Positions 38,537 through 46,816 of a stretch of DNA of 60,504 bases are shown in pieces; position 1 is the first letter of the stretch, and every line of letters begins with the position of its first letter. A program made the translations under genes and the position numbers. Source of the stretch: a virus; IMG/VR virus record IMGVR_UViG_3300023210_000036, positions 1-60,504 of that record; one strand, written 5' to 3'. The notes beneath the pieces were generated by a model, which worked only from the letters and a program-made list of their open reading frames with translations, did no database searches and had not been told where the DNA came from.

Positions 38537-39073
38537 TTAGTTTAGAAACACACATCCTGAAAATGCTGAATCAAACGTTATCTTTATTACATTACTATTT
38601 ACATAATCTACATTTCCAATTACTATTACAGTATTTCCATCAACAATGGTGACAGATGGATGCTTGCCGAGATTATGTGTTATATTCCAAACAGCCAGAG
38701 GTGTAGTAAAGCACTGAGTGTATGTTCCCCCTGAACTTATTAATGTTGCTAATTCTACTATTGTACAAACATTACTTGGTGTTGCTGGACAAGCTGAACT
38801 TGCTGTTTCATTTATAGGGGCCAATGGAGCAACAAATACACCCTTTACTTCTGTTGAAGCAACGGTCTTATTGCTCTTGCTATATTTCCATTCATATATA
38901 GAATGTGTGATAGCCGCTGATTCATAATTAACAATACAACATGGGGTTATACCAAACTTAACTTCTCTAAATACCATATAAGACTGCTCTGCAAAATTTT
39001 GCTCAACACTTATCCTTTTCTTGAGGGCTAACTCAGCGGTATATATTGCATTAGATCTTTTTGCTATAGCCAT
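38537..39073 (-). CDS. Fibre-type protein with HNLG C-terminal domain, 178 aa
   Basis: The C-terminal 50 residues (WNITHNLGKHPSVTIVDGN; YVNSNVIKITFDSAFSGCVFLN) match a widespread phage fibre/head-fibre domain in which HNLGK-P-V and a final SG-x-x-x-LN are conserved. The N-terminal half has a basic helix (AKRSNAIYTAELALKKRIS) and a Cys-containing beta segment (ITPCCIVNY). Located directly before the big fibre gene and 1 nt after the small Cys-rich gene, it is probably a fibre base or short head fibre. Confidence 0.7.
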   Translation of the reverse strand: MAIAKRSNAIYTAELALKKRISVEQNFAEQSYMVFREVKFGITPCCIVNYESAAITHSIYEWKYSKSNKTVASTEVKGVFVAPLAPINETASSACPATPSNVCTIVELATLISSGGTYTQCFTTPLAVWNITHNLGKHPSVTIVDGNTVIVIGNVDYVNSNVIKITFDSAFSGCVFLN

Positions 39074-39074
39074 C

Positions 39075-39260
39075 TTATCTGTTTCTTAAATCTTGAATTT
39101 TTTGTCTTGCTATTTCTAAATTTAAATCTTTAACTGCAGGTTGTGCAGCTTGTGAGTTATTATAGTCATTAGCACATGTCTTATGAATATTTACTCCGTT
39201 TCCTACTGAATGTTTTTGGCATCCACAAGTAAAGGGTTTATTACATTGTACACAATTCAT
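39075..39260 (-). CDS. Small Zn-ribbon-like protein, 61 aa
   Basis: MNCVQCNKPFTCGCQKH places CxxC and CxC close together, followed by HKTC, which gives four to five likely Zn ligands in the first 30 residues. The C-terminal half is helical (KDLNLEIARQKIQDLRNR). I have seen this small protein type in structural regions of Bacteroidota phages. It lies 1 nt upstream of the 178-residue gene and 10 nt after the 191-residue gene. Role unknown; a small assembly factor or connector-associated protein is possible. Confidence 0.6.
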   Translation of the reverse strand: MNCVQCNKPFTCGCQKHSVGNGVNIHKTCANDYNNSQAAQPAVKDLNLEIARQKIQDLRNR

Positions 39261-39270
39261 TTTTTTGGTT

Positions 39271-39846
39271 TTAAATTATATATGGGTTGGAACCTCCACA
39301 ATTTCCTGAAGGACAACTTATTTTATTTAATCTTTGTTTAGCATATCTATAAAGCTGCATTCCTTTAGCAGACGATTGGCAATATTCTACATTTGCAACA
39401 GCTGCATCAATCATGGTTTTAATAAAACTCATTTCACTTAATACATCTTGTCTTTGAGAATCTGGTTGACATGCTTGCACATCTATATCACATAATACTT
39501 GATAATACTCTGTAAGCAAAAGTGTGACTCTTAAATGATTATACTCTACAAATACTTTTTCGTTAGGAGACACACTATATCTAATAATATATATTCCATC
39601 TGTAAGGTTTTGCTGTTCTGTTCCACACAGCTCTGTTTGAGTACCTATTACACATGCATTTAAGCACATATCAAAATCTTTCTCAACTTTGGTTAGAACT
39701 GGAACAGAGTAACCAGGGAGTGTTATTAATAACTCTTCGCAGTCAACGGCAAGTTCAGGAGCATATTGACTAGTATCTTTAATACATAAAAGTCCACAGT
39801 TTGACACAGTGGGTATTTCTAAACTTAATATATGCTTATCTGCCAT
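39271..39846 (-). CDS. Head-tail/neck structural protein, 191 aa
   Basis: Cys-rich (about 13 cysteines) protein with a beta N-terminal half (SLEIPTVSNCGLLCIKDTSQYAPELAVDCEELLI-type, quoted only in part here by its Cys pattern) and a helical C-terminal half (MSFIKTMIDAAVANVEYCQSS). This shape is known to me from crAss-like and other Bacteroidota-phage structural genes next to fibres. A strong promoter-like element lies 17 nt upstream and a terminator just before that, so it opens a new unit that leads into the fibres. Precise place in the virion is inferred. Confidence 0.6.
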   Translation of the reverse strand: MADKHILSLEIPTVSNCGLLCIKDTSQYAPELAVDCEELLITLPGYSVPVLTKVEKDFDMCLNACVIGTQTELCGTEQQNLTDGIYIIRYSVSPNEKVFVEYNHLRVTLLLTEYYQVLCDIDVQACQPDSQRQDVLSEMSFIKTMIDAAVANVEYCQSSAKGMQLYRYAKQRLNKISCPSGNCGGSNPYII

Positions 39847-39862
39847 GATTTATGAGTTTATT

Positions 39863-39890
39863 ACTCTATATATATAATATACAAAAAAAA
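39863..39890 (-). promoter_or_regulatory. Putative phage late promoter
   Basis: Minus strand TTTTTTTTGTATATTA, 4-nt spacer, TATAGAGT, ending 17 nt before the ATG at 39846. It directly follows the terminator at 39903-39936, as expected for a unit boundary. Same two blocks as at 27157 and 57993. Confidence 0.65.
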
Positions 39891-39902
39891 CTAGATATTA
39901 TA

Positions 39903-39936
39903 AAATAAAAAGAGCAGGAGTTTTACGTCCTGCTCT
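39903..39936 (-). terminator. Rho-independent terminator
   Basis: Perfect 9-bp stem AGAGCAGGA / TCCTGCTCT (39911-39919 with 39928-39936), 8-nt loop, then TTTTTATTTTAT on the minus strand. Ends the transcript of the 492-residue structural gene. Confidence 0.9.
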
Positions 39937-39981
39937 AATTCATTTAAAAGTGTAAACTTTTAACGTAACCGTTTATTACAG

Positions 39982-41460
39982 TTATCCATCAATTGTTTCC
40001 ATTGCAATATTCTGTCCAGCAGCAACTGCTAGTGCAACCAATCTGTCTAAGATAGCTTCAACTGCTGTTTTTGCAGCTGTTTCAGAATCCTTAACAAAAA
40101 TTTGGTAAACATATTGGTCATGATCAAACACACCACTTGGGTTGTTGAATCTTGGAACAACGTGTTGTACATAGTAAGCTTTATAGACAGCTGATCTAGT
40201 TACAAAATCAAGTAAATCATCAGACATTTCAATCTCTCTAATTCTAGCACTGTCTGCGTTTCCTTGATTATAAGGAGACTGACGGTATCTTTCAGATAAG
40301 ATTAAAGCTCTAATTACTTCTTCACCTTGAGTTTGTTGCATTTGACCAGGAGTCCTAGCAGCAGTACCACAATCATTACAAGGATTTCCAGTTTCATCTA
40401 GAATGCTTGCAATAATTTCAACTGGCTCTGCATTATAGTGATCTCTAGTATCAAATGAACAGTTACCAAATTTAGTGTCTACGTAAGCTCCAACCCAGTG
40501 AACTATGGCACTAACTTTAGAAGTTCCATTAGGATCTGTTGATGCAGTATAGTTTCCAGCAGATGCGGTACCTTTTGCCTGAGCAATAGTATACGATGAT
40601 TGAACAACTTGTCCAGCAGCATCTGTTACAGATACAACTACACCACCCGCTCCAACTGCATCAATTGTAATAGTACCAGCACTACCACCAGATTGAACAA
40701 CTGTAAGTACATCACCAGCAGCATATCCTGAACCTACAGCGGCTATAGAATATGTAGCTATTGCACCAGTAGAAACAGTGAGAATGTTAATTTTAGCACC
40801 AGATCCACCAGATGGAGAAACAGTGGTAGCAAGTCCATCAGCAACAGTGTAACCAGCACCACCGGCAAGTGCAGTACTTGTAGCAACACCACCGAGAGCT
40901 GCTTCAGCAACAAATGGTTTGATTAATGGATTCATTAAGACCATATCAGCTTCAGTAGCAAGTACTAATGCAGGATCTAAATATTCTTGTCCATCAACGC
41001 AACAAATGTTTGCAGAATCACCAATAGCATACGCATTGTGATTTAAGAAACGAAGTGCAGGAGAACCTTTTACATCCATTCTCATGAATTGCGTAGTTCC
41101 ACATGGAACGCATGCTGATCCCAATGATAAAGATGCAGTAGCTGCAGTTGCAGTTCGCGCAGGAACTTCCCAAACTCTTTGGATATATTTTGGGTTAATT
41201 CCTTTAGACTTTACAGATTCTTTGTATCCCCCATGTCCTGGATTGTTTCCAATTGAATCTTTGTCATAAAGTGATCCTTGAACTAAATAAGCTAAAGAAT
41301 TTGCTGGGATTGTTCCTCCTACAGCAGCGATAGTTTCCCAATCTGAGTCAACTACCAATCCTAGTTCACCTTTAGCAAGTGATTGTGTAGCAGTTCCCGC
41401 AGCTGTATCAGCGGCATTTACTACAAACGTTTTGAAAAACGCATTATTAAAATAAGCCAT
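39982..41460 (-). CDS. Abundant-looking virion structural protein (auxiliary capsid or tail), 492 aa
   Basis: Begins MAYFNNAFFKTFVVNAADTA. Cys pairs occur at CVPC (about 121-124), ICC (about 157-159) and CNDC (about 367-370). A Gly-rich insertion at about 190-275 (GGAGYTVADG ... GSGYAAGDVLTV) is a repeat fold common in marine phage structural proteins. The rest is a mixed fold ending in a helix (AVEAILDRLVALAVAAGQN). It is alone between a promoter/IR region and a strong terminator, which fits a highly expressed virion protein. In a crAss-like layout it could be an auxiliary capsid or tail protein; a tail tube or sheath would not fit a podovirus. Confidence 0.6.
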   Translation of the reverse strand: MAYFNNAFFKTFVVNAADTAAGTATQSLAKGELGLVVDSDWETIAAVGGTIPANSLAYLVQGSLYDKDSIGNNPGHGGYKESVKSKGINPKYIQRVWEVPARTATAATASLSLGSACVPCGTTQFMRMDVKGSPALRFLNHNAYAIGDSANICCVDGQEYLDPALVLATEADMVLMNPLIKPFVAEAALGGVATSTALAGGAGYTVADGLATTVSPSGGSGAKINILTVSTGAIATYSIAAVGSGYAAGDVLTVVQSGGSAGTITIDAVGAGGVVVSVTDAAGQVVQSSYTIAQAKGTASAGNYTASTDPNGTSKVSAIVHWVGAYVDTKFGNCSFDTRDHYNAEPVEIIASILDETGNPCNDCGTAARTPGQMQQTQGEEVIRALILSERYRQSPYNQGNADSARIREIEMSDDLLDFVTRSAVYKAYYVQHVVPRFNNPSGVFDHDQYVYQIFVKDSETAAKTAVEAILDRLVALAVAAGQNIAMETIDG

Positions 41461-41533
41461 AATTTATAAGTATTTATGCAAGGACTATTACCCCCGCTAG
41501 TTATATAGATGATTTTTACAGTTTACTCTGTTC

Positions 41534-41567
41534 GTAACATAAGCGTTACTATAATAATATACTAATT
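41534..41567 (-). promoter_or_regulatory. Possible promoter with adjacent inverted repeat
   Basis: In the 126-nt gap before the 492-residue gene the minus strand reads ATTAGTATATTATTATAG and then GTAACGCTTATGTTAC, a 5-bp inverted repeat (41534-41549). The GTATATTA core matches the phage promoter elements elsewhere, with TATAG replacing TATAGAGT. About 75 nt remain to the ATG. Confidence 0.35.
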
Positions 41568-41586
41568 GTATATTAGAATACCAAAT

Positions 41587-42291
41587 TTAATTATTTCTTT
41601 CTGCAGCTGCTTGTCCTCTTTGTTGCTGATAAATATTCTCTATGTCACCTGCTATAATTGAAGCGGCATCATCTAACATTAATTCTGCCAAATCATCTTT
41701 AAATTCACAATCAATATTAACTGTGGAAACAAGTCCTGTATATGGATCAACACAATTTAGAATTTCAATATATACAGGTTGTCTATAATATGTTAATACT
41801 GGATTAACAATAGCAAAGTCTGTATTTCTATATATTCTAATTGTATTATTTATCATTGTACAGAACGTTTCTCCCCATTCAAAGTCCGGATTTTTTAATG
41901 GATCTCTAAGAAGTAAAGGAACATTGGCCTCTTCAGCTAAATACACAGTCATACTTCTAACAGGACAACAATCAGTTTGAGCATCTGTACTCACTCTTTT
42001 ATATTCTAAATATGCACCTGTTGGAAAATTATCACTTTCAAAATAATCATCTGTAGATGTTCCTGTTAGTGATAACTCAATCAACAGGGGTTGTAAATCA
42101 TCAATTCTTTTTTTTGATAACTCATCACCTTCCTTATACATATTACCCCCGTGTAAATTTCTTCTACACCATTCTACTTGAGCTTTATTAAAAGCCTCAA
42201 CAAACTGCCAACATTCTATATTATCATAGTCTTGACTATCTAGTTTATTTAATCTTTGCTTAAGTTTAATTAATAGGGTATTATTATTCAT
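41587..42291 (-). CDS. Head-tail connector (ring-type) protein, 234 aa
   Basis: N-terminal helices (LLIKLKQRLNKLDSQDYDNI; ECWQFVEAFNKAQVEWCRR) are followed by a beta domain and a closing helix FKDDLAELMLDDAASIIAGD. This order and the adjacent 338-residue gene fit the conserved connector proteins of crAss-like phages that dock under the portal. Cysteines occur in both halves. It lies 11 nt after the 338-residue gene, in one unit with it. The exact ring is not assignable. Confidence 0.65.
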   Translation of the reverse strand: MNNNTLLIKLKQRLNKLDSQDYDNIECWQFVEAFNKAQVEWCRRNLHGGNMYKEGDELSKKRIDDLQPLLIELSLTGTSTDDYFESDNFPTGAYLEYKRVSTDAQTDCCPVRSMTVYLAEEANVPLLLRDPLKNPDFEWGETFCTMINNTIRIYRNTDFAIVNPVLTYYRQPVYIEILNCVDPYTGLVSTVNIDCEFKDDLAELMLDDAASIIAGDIENIYQQQRGQAAAERNN

Positions 42292-42302
42292 TGTCTATAT
42301 AA

Positions 42303-43319
42303 TTAAGAAGCCCAGTAGGGTTCAACTTTATCTAAAATAGCCATCAGTGATTCTTCATTTTCAGGCTTCCTTAAAAATTCAAAACATTCTGCAGGACTTT
42401 TTCCTAGTCTAATACCACTATCAATTGGTTCAATCCAACCCCCAGCTTTAGTAGTTATAAATCTATAGTATAAAGCATCTTTTACTAATGCCCTTATTTT
42501 TAATTCTTCCATAGTAAGCTTAGATACTTCAAGAAATTGACTAGCAGCTTTTTTCTTTGAAGACTCTGTGCCTAACCCATTAATATAATTATCCATATTT
42601 TCATATAGAATATCATTAGGGGTAGACTTAATGTATTGTACACTATCTGTATCACATATTTTAGCAACATACATTAATTTAGTTGTATTAGTGTCATAGA
42701 GCTTTTGTAATTCAACTAAAGATTTATTTTTTAATTTACTTAATTCTGTACGTGTACTTAAACTTTCTTCTGCCGTATCTAAATAAAATTTAGGCGCAGT
42801 TGCTGCTTCTTTAGCGCTCCTTAATGATTTTGCAACAATAGAGAATCCTCCAGCGTTTATTGCATATAATTTAATTAAATCATAAGGATCTTTTGTAGGA
42901 TCTAAAAATACAGGATCATTGCCACATCTTAATGAAATCTTATCCCAAAAATCAGAATTATCAGGTTTCATTACAGTTAATTTATTCCAAAAATCTTTGT
43001 CTTCCGGATCTACTACATTAGCCGCTAATTCAGCTTCTAATTGTGCAACAGCAGTTCTTATTTCAGAAATCTTAGCTTTCTTTTTTTCTTTAGAAAGCAT
43101 TTTTACTTCTGGAGCAAATTCATTAAGTCCTGTTACATAGCGTTTTATACCGTTTATTTCTAAACAAGCTAGATTCTCTTCATGGTATACTCCGTCATGG
43201 AGAGATAATCCATATTGTTCTAGTCCCATATTTTCTTTACCCGGAGTAAAAAAAGGACGCACTGCTATAGTGGGTTTTTTTCCTTGTTGATACTTTTCTA
43301 CAATTGTGTAATCACTCAT
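42303..43319 (-). CDS. Conserved crAss-like structural protein, 338 aa
   Basis: Helical, Lys/Glu-rich protein with a central coiled-coil-like segment (LSKEKKKAKISEIRTAVAQL at about 75-94) and a block DFWNKLTVMKPDNSDFWDKI that repeats DFW twice. The central KLYAINAGGFSIVAKSL and the end GGWIEPIDSGIRLGKSPAECF resemble a conserved protein found after the capsid gene in related phages. Only three cysteines. It starts a unit behind a 7-bp operator-like palindrome at 43362. A role in head completion is inferred from position. Confidence 0.65.
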   Translation of the reverse strand: MSDYTIVEKYQQGKKPTIAVRPFFTPGKENMGLEQYGLSLHDGVYHEENLACLEINGIKRYVTGLNEFAPEVKMLSKEKKKAKISEIRTAVAQLEAELAANVVDPEDKDFWNKLTVMKPDNSDFWDKISLRCGNDPVFLDPTKDPYDLIKLYAINAGGFSIVAKSLRSAKEAATAPKFYLDTAEESLSTRTELSKLKNKSLVELQKLYDTNTTKLMYVAKICDTDSVQYIKSTPNDILYENMDNYINGLGTESSKKKAASQFLEVSKLTMEELKIRALVKDALYYRFITTKAGGWIEPIDSGIRLGKSPAECFEFLRKPENEESLMAILDKVEPYWAS

Positions 43320-43361
43320 TATTATTTTGGTTTTAAAATTAGTAAATGTTTATAATCAAAG

Positions 43362-43378
43362 GTACATAAAATATGTAC
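43362..43378. promoter_or_regulatory. Operator-like inverted repeat
   Basis: GTACATA-AAA-TATGTAC, a perfect 7-bp inverted repeat with 3-nt centre, 43 nt before the ATG at 43319. On the minus strand TACCTTTG follows directly, fitting the Bacteroidota -7 element TAnnTTTG. A regulator bound here could block or enhance a host-type promoter. Confidence 0.4.
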
Positions 43379-43402
43379 AGTTTATTTATTAATAATTTCT
43401 AA

Positions 43403-43422
43403 AGTAAGGTTTTACCCTTACT
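43403..43422 (-). terminator. Possible terminator after the 66-aa gene
   Basis: Minus strand AGTAAGG / CCTTACT (7 bp, 6-nt loop) followed by TTTAGAAATTATT. The U-tract is imperfect, so it may only attenuate. Confidence 0.45.
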
Positions 43423-43433
43423 AAAGTTTTTGA

Positions 43434-43634
43434 TTATGCATCATAAACAATTTTTAACAATCCTGCAGTATGATATAAATCTCCATTAACTAGACCGGCT
43501 GCTTTTGCAGCAGTATTACTTACATGCGCTCTAGTTAAAATATCTTTACCAACTGCTGTTGAAGCAATTATTTTAGATACACCTAAATTAGTAAATTCAG
43601 TTGTTTTATTTGCCTTTTTTATAGATAGTCCCAT
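43434..43634 (-). CDS. Small virion protein, 66 aa
   Basis: MGLSIKKANKTTEFTNLGVS and the end AAGLVNGDLYHTAGLLKIVYD match a short phage structural pattern (AAGLVxGDLYxTxGxLKIV) known as a stand-alone protein and as a fibre/head-fibre segment. It lies between two hairpins, after the capsid-gene terminator. A capsid decoration or short head-fibre component is the best guess. Confidence 0.65.
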   Translation of the reverse strand: MGLSIKKANKTTEFTNLGVSKIIASTAVGKDILTRAHVSNTAAKAAGLVNGDLYHTAGLLKIVYDA

Positions 43635-43654
43635 TATTATATTTTTAAAAGATT

Positions 43655-43684
43655 AAAGAAAAGGGGAGGGATTAGCCTCCCCTT
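43655..43684 (-). terminator. Rho-independent terminator after the capsid gene
   Basis: Perfect 9-bp stem AAGGGGAGG / CCTCCCCTT (43661-43669 with 43676-43684), 6-nt loop, then TTTTCTTT on the minus strand. It lies 19 nt beyond the stop of the major capsid gene. Confidence 0.9.
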
Positions 43685-43703
43685 ATCATATCAAAAAGTG
43701 TTC

Positions 43704-45323
43704 TTAGAATGAACCGCCTGTGACTGGGTTTCTCATTACAATTTTAAGAACTTTAGTTGGATCTTTCACCCAAATAGCAGGCATAGTTTGAGTCATCATT
43801 ACTCTATAACCATTGAAGTTTCCAGTAGAAGCAAATCCTTGAGATCTTCCCATGTAGTCCATAGTACCGTTCTGGTAGAACCACTTAAGTTGATTATCCC
43901 AAGAAAGCTTTAACAAGTGAATGTTATCATTTCCTTCATCTGTTACGTCAAAGATAATAAAGCTATAAGAACTTAGAGGACGACCATCAATTAATGGGTT
44001 CTCAATGTCATTAGTATTCAAGTTATCAAATGCTGGATTTAATACAAACTTAACGTTAGCTAAGAACGGAATAGTAAAGCTTGTGTAAGCAAAACCATAA
44101 TCTAAATCCATACCAGAACCTTTAACAGCTCCAATCTCAGAAGCATTTTGAACTAATCCTGAACCATACACTTCATCAGCAATAGCCTTATTAATCAATT
44201 GCATTCCTGCAATACCTGTTTGTACAACAAGTGATCTTTGTGGGTCTGGACCTTTAAACTCAACTTTACCTTGGTAGAAGTTGTAAAGTTCAGACTTAAA
44301 CATATCAAGTGTAAATGAAGACTTGTTATATACTCTCTTGAAAGAGTTATCTAACTGCGCCCATAAACCTACAGACAATCTAATATCATCTGGTCCATCT
44401 TGCTTAATTCTACCACCTTTACCCCACATTAGGTAAGTTTCAATATCCGTTGCAATTTTAGATAAGTGAGCTGCTTCCATATTTGTAATGAAAGTTCTTG
44501 TTAAAGTTCCATTTTCAAATGCTTCTCTAGCTCCTGCTTTACCCATGTTTGCTACAAGCCCTTCAATACTAGGTACAGATGGGTTGTTTGGATCAGTGTT
44601 AAAGTTTCTCCAGATCTCCGTTACTGGAACAGTACCATCAGCGTTTAAACCACCTTTGATCATTAAGTCTGCTCTTGAAGAAATTGAATAGTGAACGTGT
44701 GCTTCTGCTCCACCTACAAAGTTGTAGAATTCACGGAAACCAGAACCTGTTTCAATATCAGAGAATCTTTCACCATACTCGCCTCTTGCAGAACCTTTTC
44801 TAAAGTACTTTGTACCTTTAGCTAAGTATTTTTCATCTAAGGAAACGGTGTTATTGTTATTTACTAATTGAACAGTATAAATGAAACCATCACCTGCTGG
44901 GATAATATCATCCGCAGTAATGTAAAGTTCCAAACCATTATACTTGTCATAAGTGATAATATCACCATGACCAAAGGTTCTTTTAGAAATTTTAATTTTA
45001 AAGGTTGTTCCGTCAATACCTTTAGTTGTGTTTGCTGCATCAACATCTGCCACAATATAGGGTAGATCTTGTGCAATAGGAGTTTGCCATTTGTACTCAC
45101 CGCGAGCGTTGTCTACCATGATAGTGTTCTTTCCACCAAAGGAAGCCATTTGATACAAAGGCATTTCTACCTTCTGGGTCATTGCCCAAAGATCTACTGG
45201 TCCCATATCCATAGGCTCAGCGTTGCCGAGCATTTGAGTTAGGTGATAAGAATCTACATGAGAACTAGCTTTGTAGCTTGTATCTCTCAGGAAAATTCCA
45301 TTATTTAATACTGGTGTTGCCAT
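43704..45323 (-). CDS. Major capsid protein, 539 aa
   Basis: Recognisable crAss-like major capsid protein: N-terminal arm DTSYKASSHVDSYHLTQMLG, then the DLWAMTQKVEMPLYQMASFG block, TFKIKISKRTFGHGDIITYD, and a long HK97-like body ending WVKDPTKVLKIVMRNPVTGG. Length is in the usual range for this family (about 490-540). There are no cysteines. It follows the scaffold candidate gene and is closed by a strong terminator, typical for the most abundant late protein. No obvious N-terminal cleavage signal is seen. The HK97 fold is inferred from the family. Confidence 0.9.
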   Translation of the reverse strand: MATPVLNNGIFLRDTSYKASSHVDSYHLTQMLGNAEPMDMGPVDLWAMTQKVEMPLYQMASFGGKNTIMVDNARGEYKWQTPIAQDLPYIVADVDAANTTKGIDGTTFKIKISKRTFGHGDIITYDKYNGLELYITADDIIPAGDGFIYTVQLVNNNNTVSLDEKYLAKGTKYFRKGSARGEYGERFSDIETGSGFREFYNFVGGAEAHVHYSISSRADLMIKGGLNADGTVPVTEIWRNFNTDPNNPSVPSIEGLVANMGKAGAREAFENGTLTRTFITNMEAAHLSKIATDIETYLMWGKGGRIKQDGPDDIRLSVGLWAQLDNSFKRVYNKSSFTLDMFKSELYNFYQGKVEFKGPDPQRSLVVQTGIAGMQLINKAIADEVYGSGLVQNASEIGAVKGSGMDLDYGFAYTSFTIPFLANVKFVLNPAFDNLNTNDIENPLIDGRPLSSYSFIIFDVTDEGNDNIHLLKLSWDNQLKWFYQNGTMDYMGRSQGFASTGNFNGYRVMMTQTMPAIWVKDPTKVLKIVMRNPVTGGSF

Positions 45324-45364
45324 AATTTTGAATTGTTTTTAATTAGTGTTTATATTTATGATTA

Positions 45365-46681
45365 TTAAATCCTTTTGAAAATGTTGTTGGTCCTTTGTAA
45401 TTTCTTACCTTTTGGTTTTCTTTTTGTATCCTCGCTTTCTTGTACACCAAGAGAAGCTGAACTATTACTTGCAGCTGCAGTTTTTAATTTTCTTACAGTT
45501 GTCTCAACACTTTTTTGAGCCCCTTTATCCATGATTTTTGCTTTGTATCCATTTGGATCAGACAATAACCATAGAGCTTCAGAAATTAAAGTATAATTTG
45601 GTTCAACAAACTGATACTTTTCTAAAAGGTGTCCTAATAAGTTTGTGTTCTTTCCACTCACTGATGGGTAACTAGGTTGCACTAAGCCGTTATATAACAT
45701 AGCTTGTGTCTTTCTATCTACTTTGATATCTCCTAAATTTCCTTCTTTAAGCGTTTCATATACATTAGACATGTATTGTTTAGAAGCATGCTCTTGTTGT
45801 TTTCTTTTTAAGTCTTGCTCTTGAAGCTTTTTACCAACAATTTTTTCTTGCATCTTATCCAACTTAGGTTTAAACTTAGAAGCCTGTTTTTCAAGCTTTC
45901 CCAAGTCTTTCCAGATTTCTATTTCTTCAGCAATTTCTTCTGAAGTTCCGTAACCTGTTGCACCTAAATATTCTTTAATAATTGTTTCTTGATCTGCTTC
46001 AGATTTAATGTTGAGTGATTTAGTTTCTTCTACACTACCTAAAGTATTAAACAAACCTTTTAAATCTTGTCCTCCATCTGCAACATATCTTGCAGCAATC
46101 TGTAATTCTTCTGGTAAACTTGCAAAAAATTGTTTGGGTGTTTCACGCCTTACTTGATTAGCTCTTTCTTCTAAGTTAGCTTCAATTAATTCTTCCCAAT
46201 CTTTAGCCGTGTAATCATTAAATGATTTATCATCATCAAATGGTACAATTTTTTCAGACTTAACCAGTTTGTCAAATACATCAGAAATACCAGATATAGA
46301 TTTTCTACCTCTTGTTTCTTTTTTTTCAAGATCCTCTTCAGTTTCATCATCTAAAGTATCAAGGATATCTTTTACATCTTCTGTTTTAGCTTCAACCTTA
46401 TCTTGGCTTTCTACTAACTCATCTAATGTTTCTTCTGAAGCAGAATCAGAATCTTTTACTGTGTCCTCTGCTTTTTTACTTAAATCATCTACTTTATCAT
46501 CATCAGTATCTGCAAATGAAAAATCTGCTTTTTCATTTAAACCAGATAAAATGCTTGGCTTAGTTTTGGTTTCATTAGGCAATGTAATATCACTGCCGCT
46601 AGGAGCGCCATTGAATATTTCATCTAAGTTTACATCTAATGTTTCTACCTTACTATTCACTGTAGTTTCTTTTGTATTCAT
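45365..46681 (-). CDS. Putative scaffolding protein, 438 aa
   Basis: Located between portal and major capsid genes, the classic scaffold position. Residues 1-125 are highly acidic and disordered (SEETLDELVESQDKVEAKTE; DTLDDETEEDLEKKE). The middle is helical with a coiled coil (about 255-300: LGKLEKQASKFKPKLDKMQE). The C-terminus is basic (EDTKRKPKGKKLQRTNNIFK), as in scaffolds that bind the capsid through a basic tail. No Cys. No protease domain is fused, and I see no prohead protease in the neighbourhood. A head assembly role is inferred from position and composition. Confidence 0.65.
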   Translation of the reverse strand: MNTKETTVNSKVETLDVNLDEIFNGAPSGSDITLPNETKTKPSILSGLNEKADFSFADTDDDKVDDLSKKAEDTVKDSDSASEETLDELVESQDKVEAKTEDVKDILDTLDDETEEDLEKKETRGRKSISGISDVFDKLVKSEKIVPFDDDKSFNDYTAKDWEELIEANLEERANQVRRETPKQFFASLPEELQIAARYVADGGQDLKGLFNTLGSVEETKSLNIKSEADQETIIKEYLGATGYGTSEEIAEEIEIWKDLGKLEKQASKFKPKLDKMQEKIVGKKLQEQDLKRKQQEHASKQYMSNVYETLKEGNLGDIKVDRKTQAMLYNGLVQPSYPSVSGKNTNLLGHLLEKYQFVEPNYTLISEALWLLSDPNGYKAKIMDKGAQKSVETTVRKLKTAAASNSSASLGVQESEDTKRKPKGKKLQRTNNIFKRI

Positions 46682-46816
46682 AATATTGTTGGTTTTATTA
46701 TTTAGTACGACTGCTTATATATACAATATAATAAAAGTTTACGTATGATACAACATATTAAACTTATAATATTTTACTATAATGCAATGTTTTTAGCAGT
46801 ATATAGCTAACGCCAA
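46682..46816. other. 135-nt noncoding gap with promoter-like and repeat elements
   Basis: No ORF. On the minus strand it contains TATTGTATATATAAG about 40 nt before the scaffold ATG, a loose match to the phage promoter core. The 19-bp repeat copy 2 lies upstream of that, near the portal stop. This is a likely internal promoter for scaffold and capsid. Confidence 0.5.
46772..46790. repeat. 19-bp intergenic repeat, copy 2
   Basis: TTTTACTATAATGCAATGT, identical to 27130-27148. It lies between the portal stop and the scaffold promoter-like element. The minus-strand reading ACATTGCATTATAGT also holds TTGCA and TATAGT blocks. Confidence 0.6.

Noticed and set aside
39982-41460. Contractile tail sheath or tube protein
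   Set aside because: All other genes fit a crAss-like podovirus without sheath or baseplate genes; an auxiliary capsid or tail protein is more likely, though not proven.
46269-46748. Plus-strand ORF of 159 codons, Ser-rich, antisense to the scaffold candidate
   Set aside because: It is the mirror image of acidic Asp/Glu codons in the minus-strand gene and has no leader; a compositional artefact.
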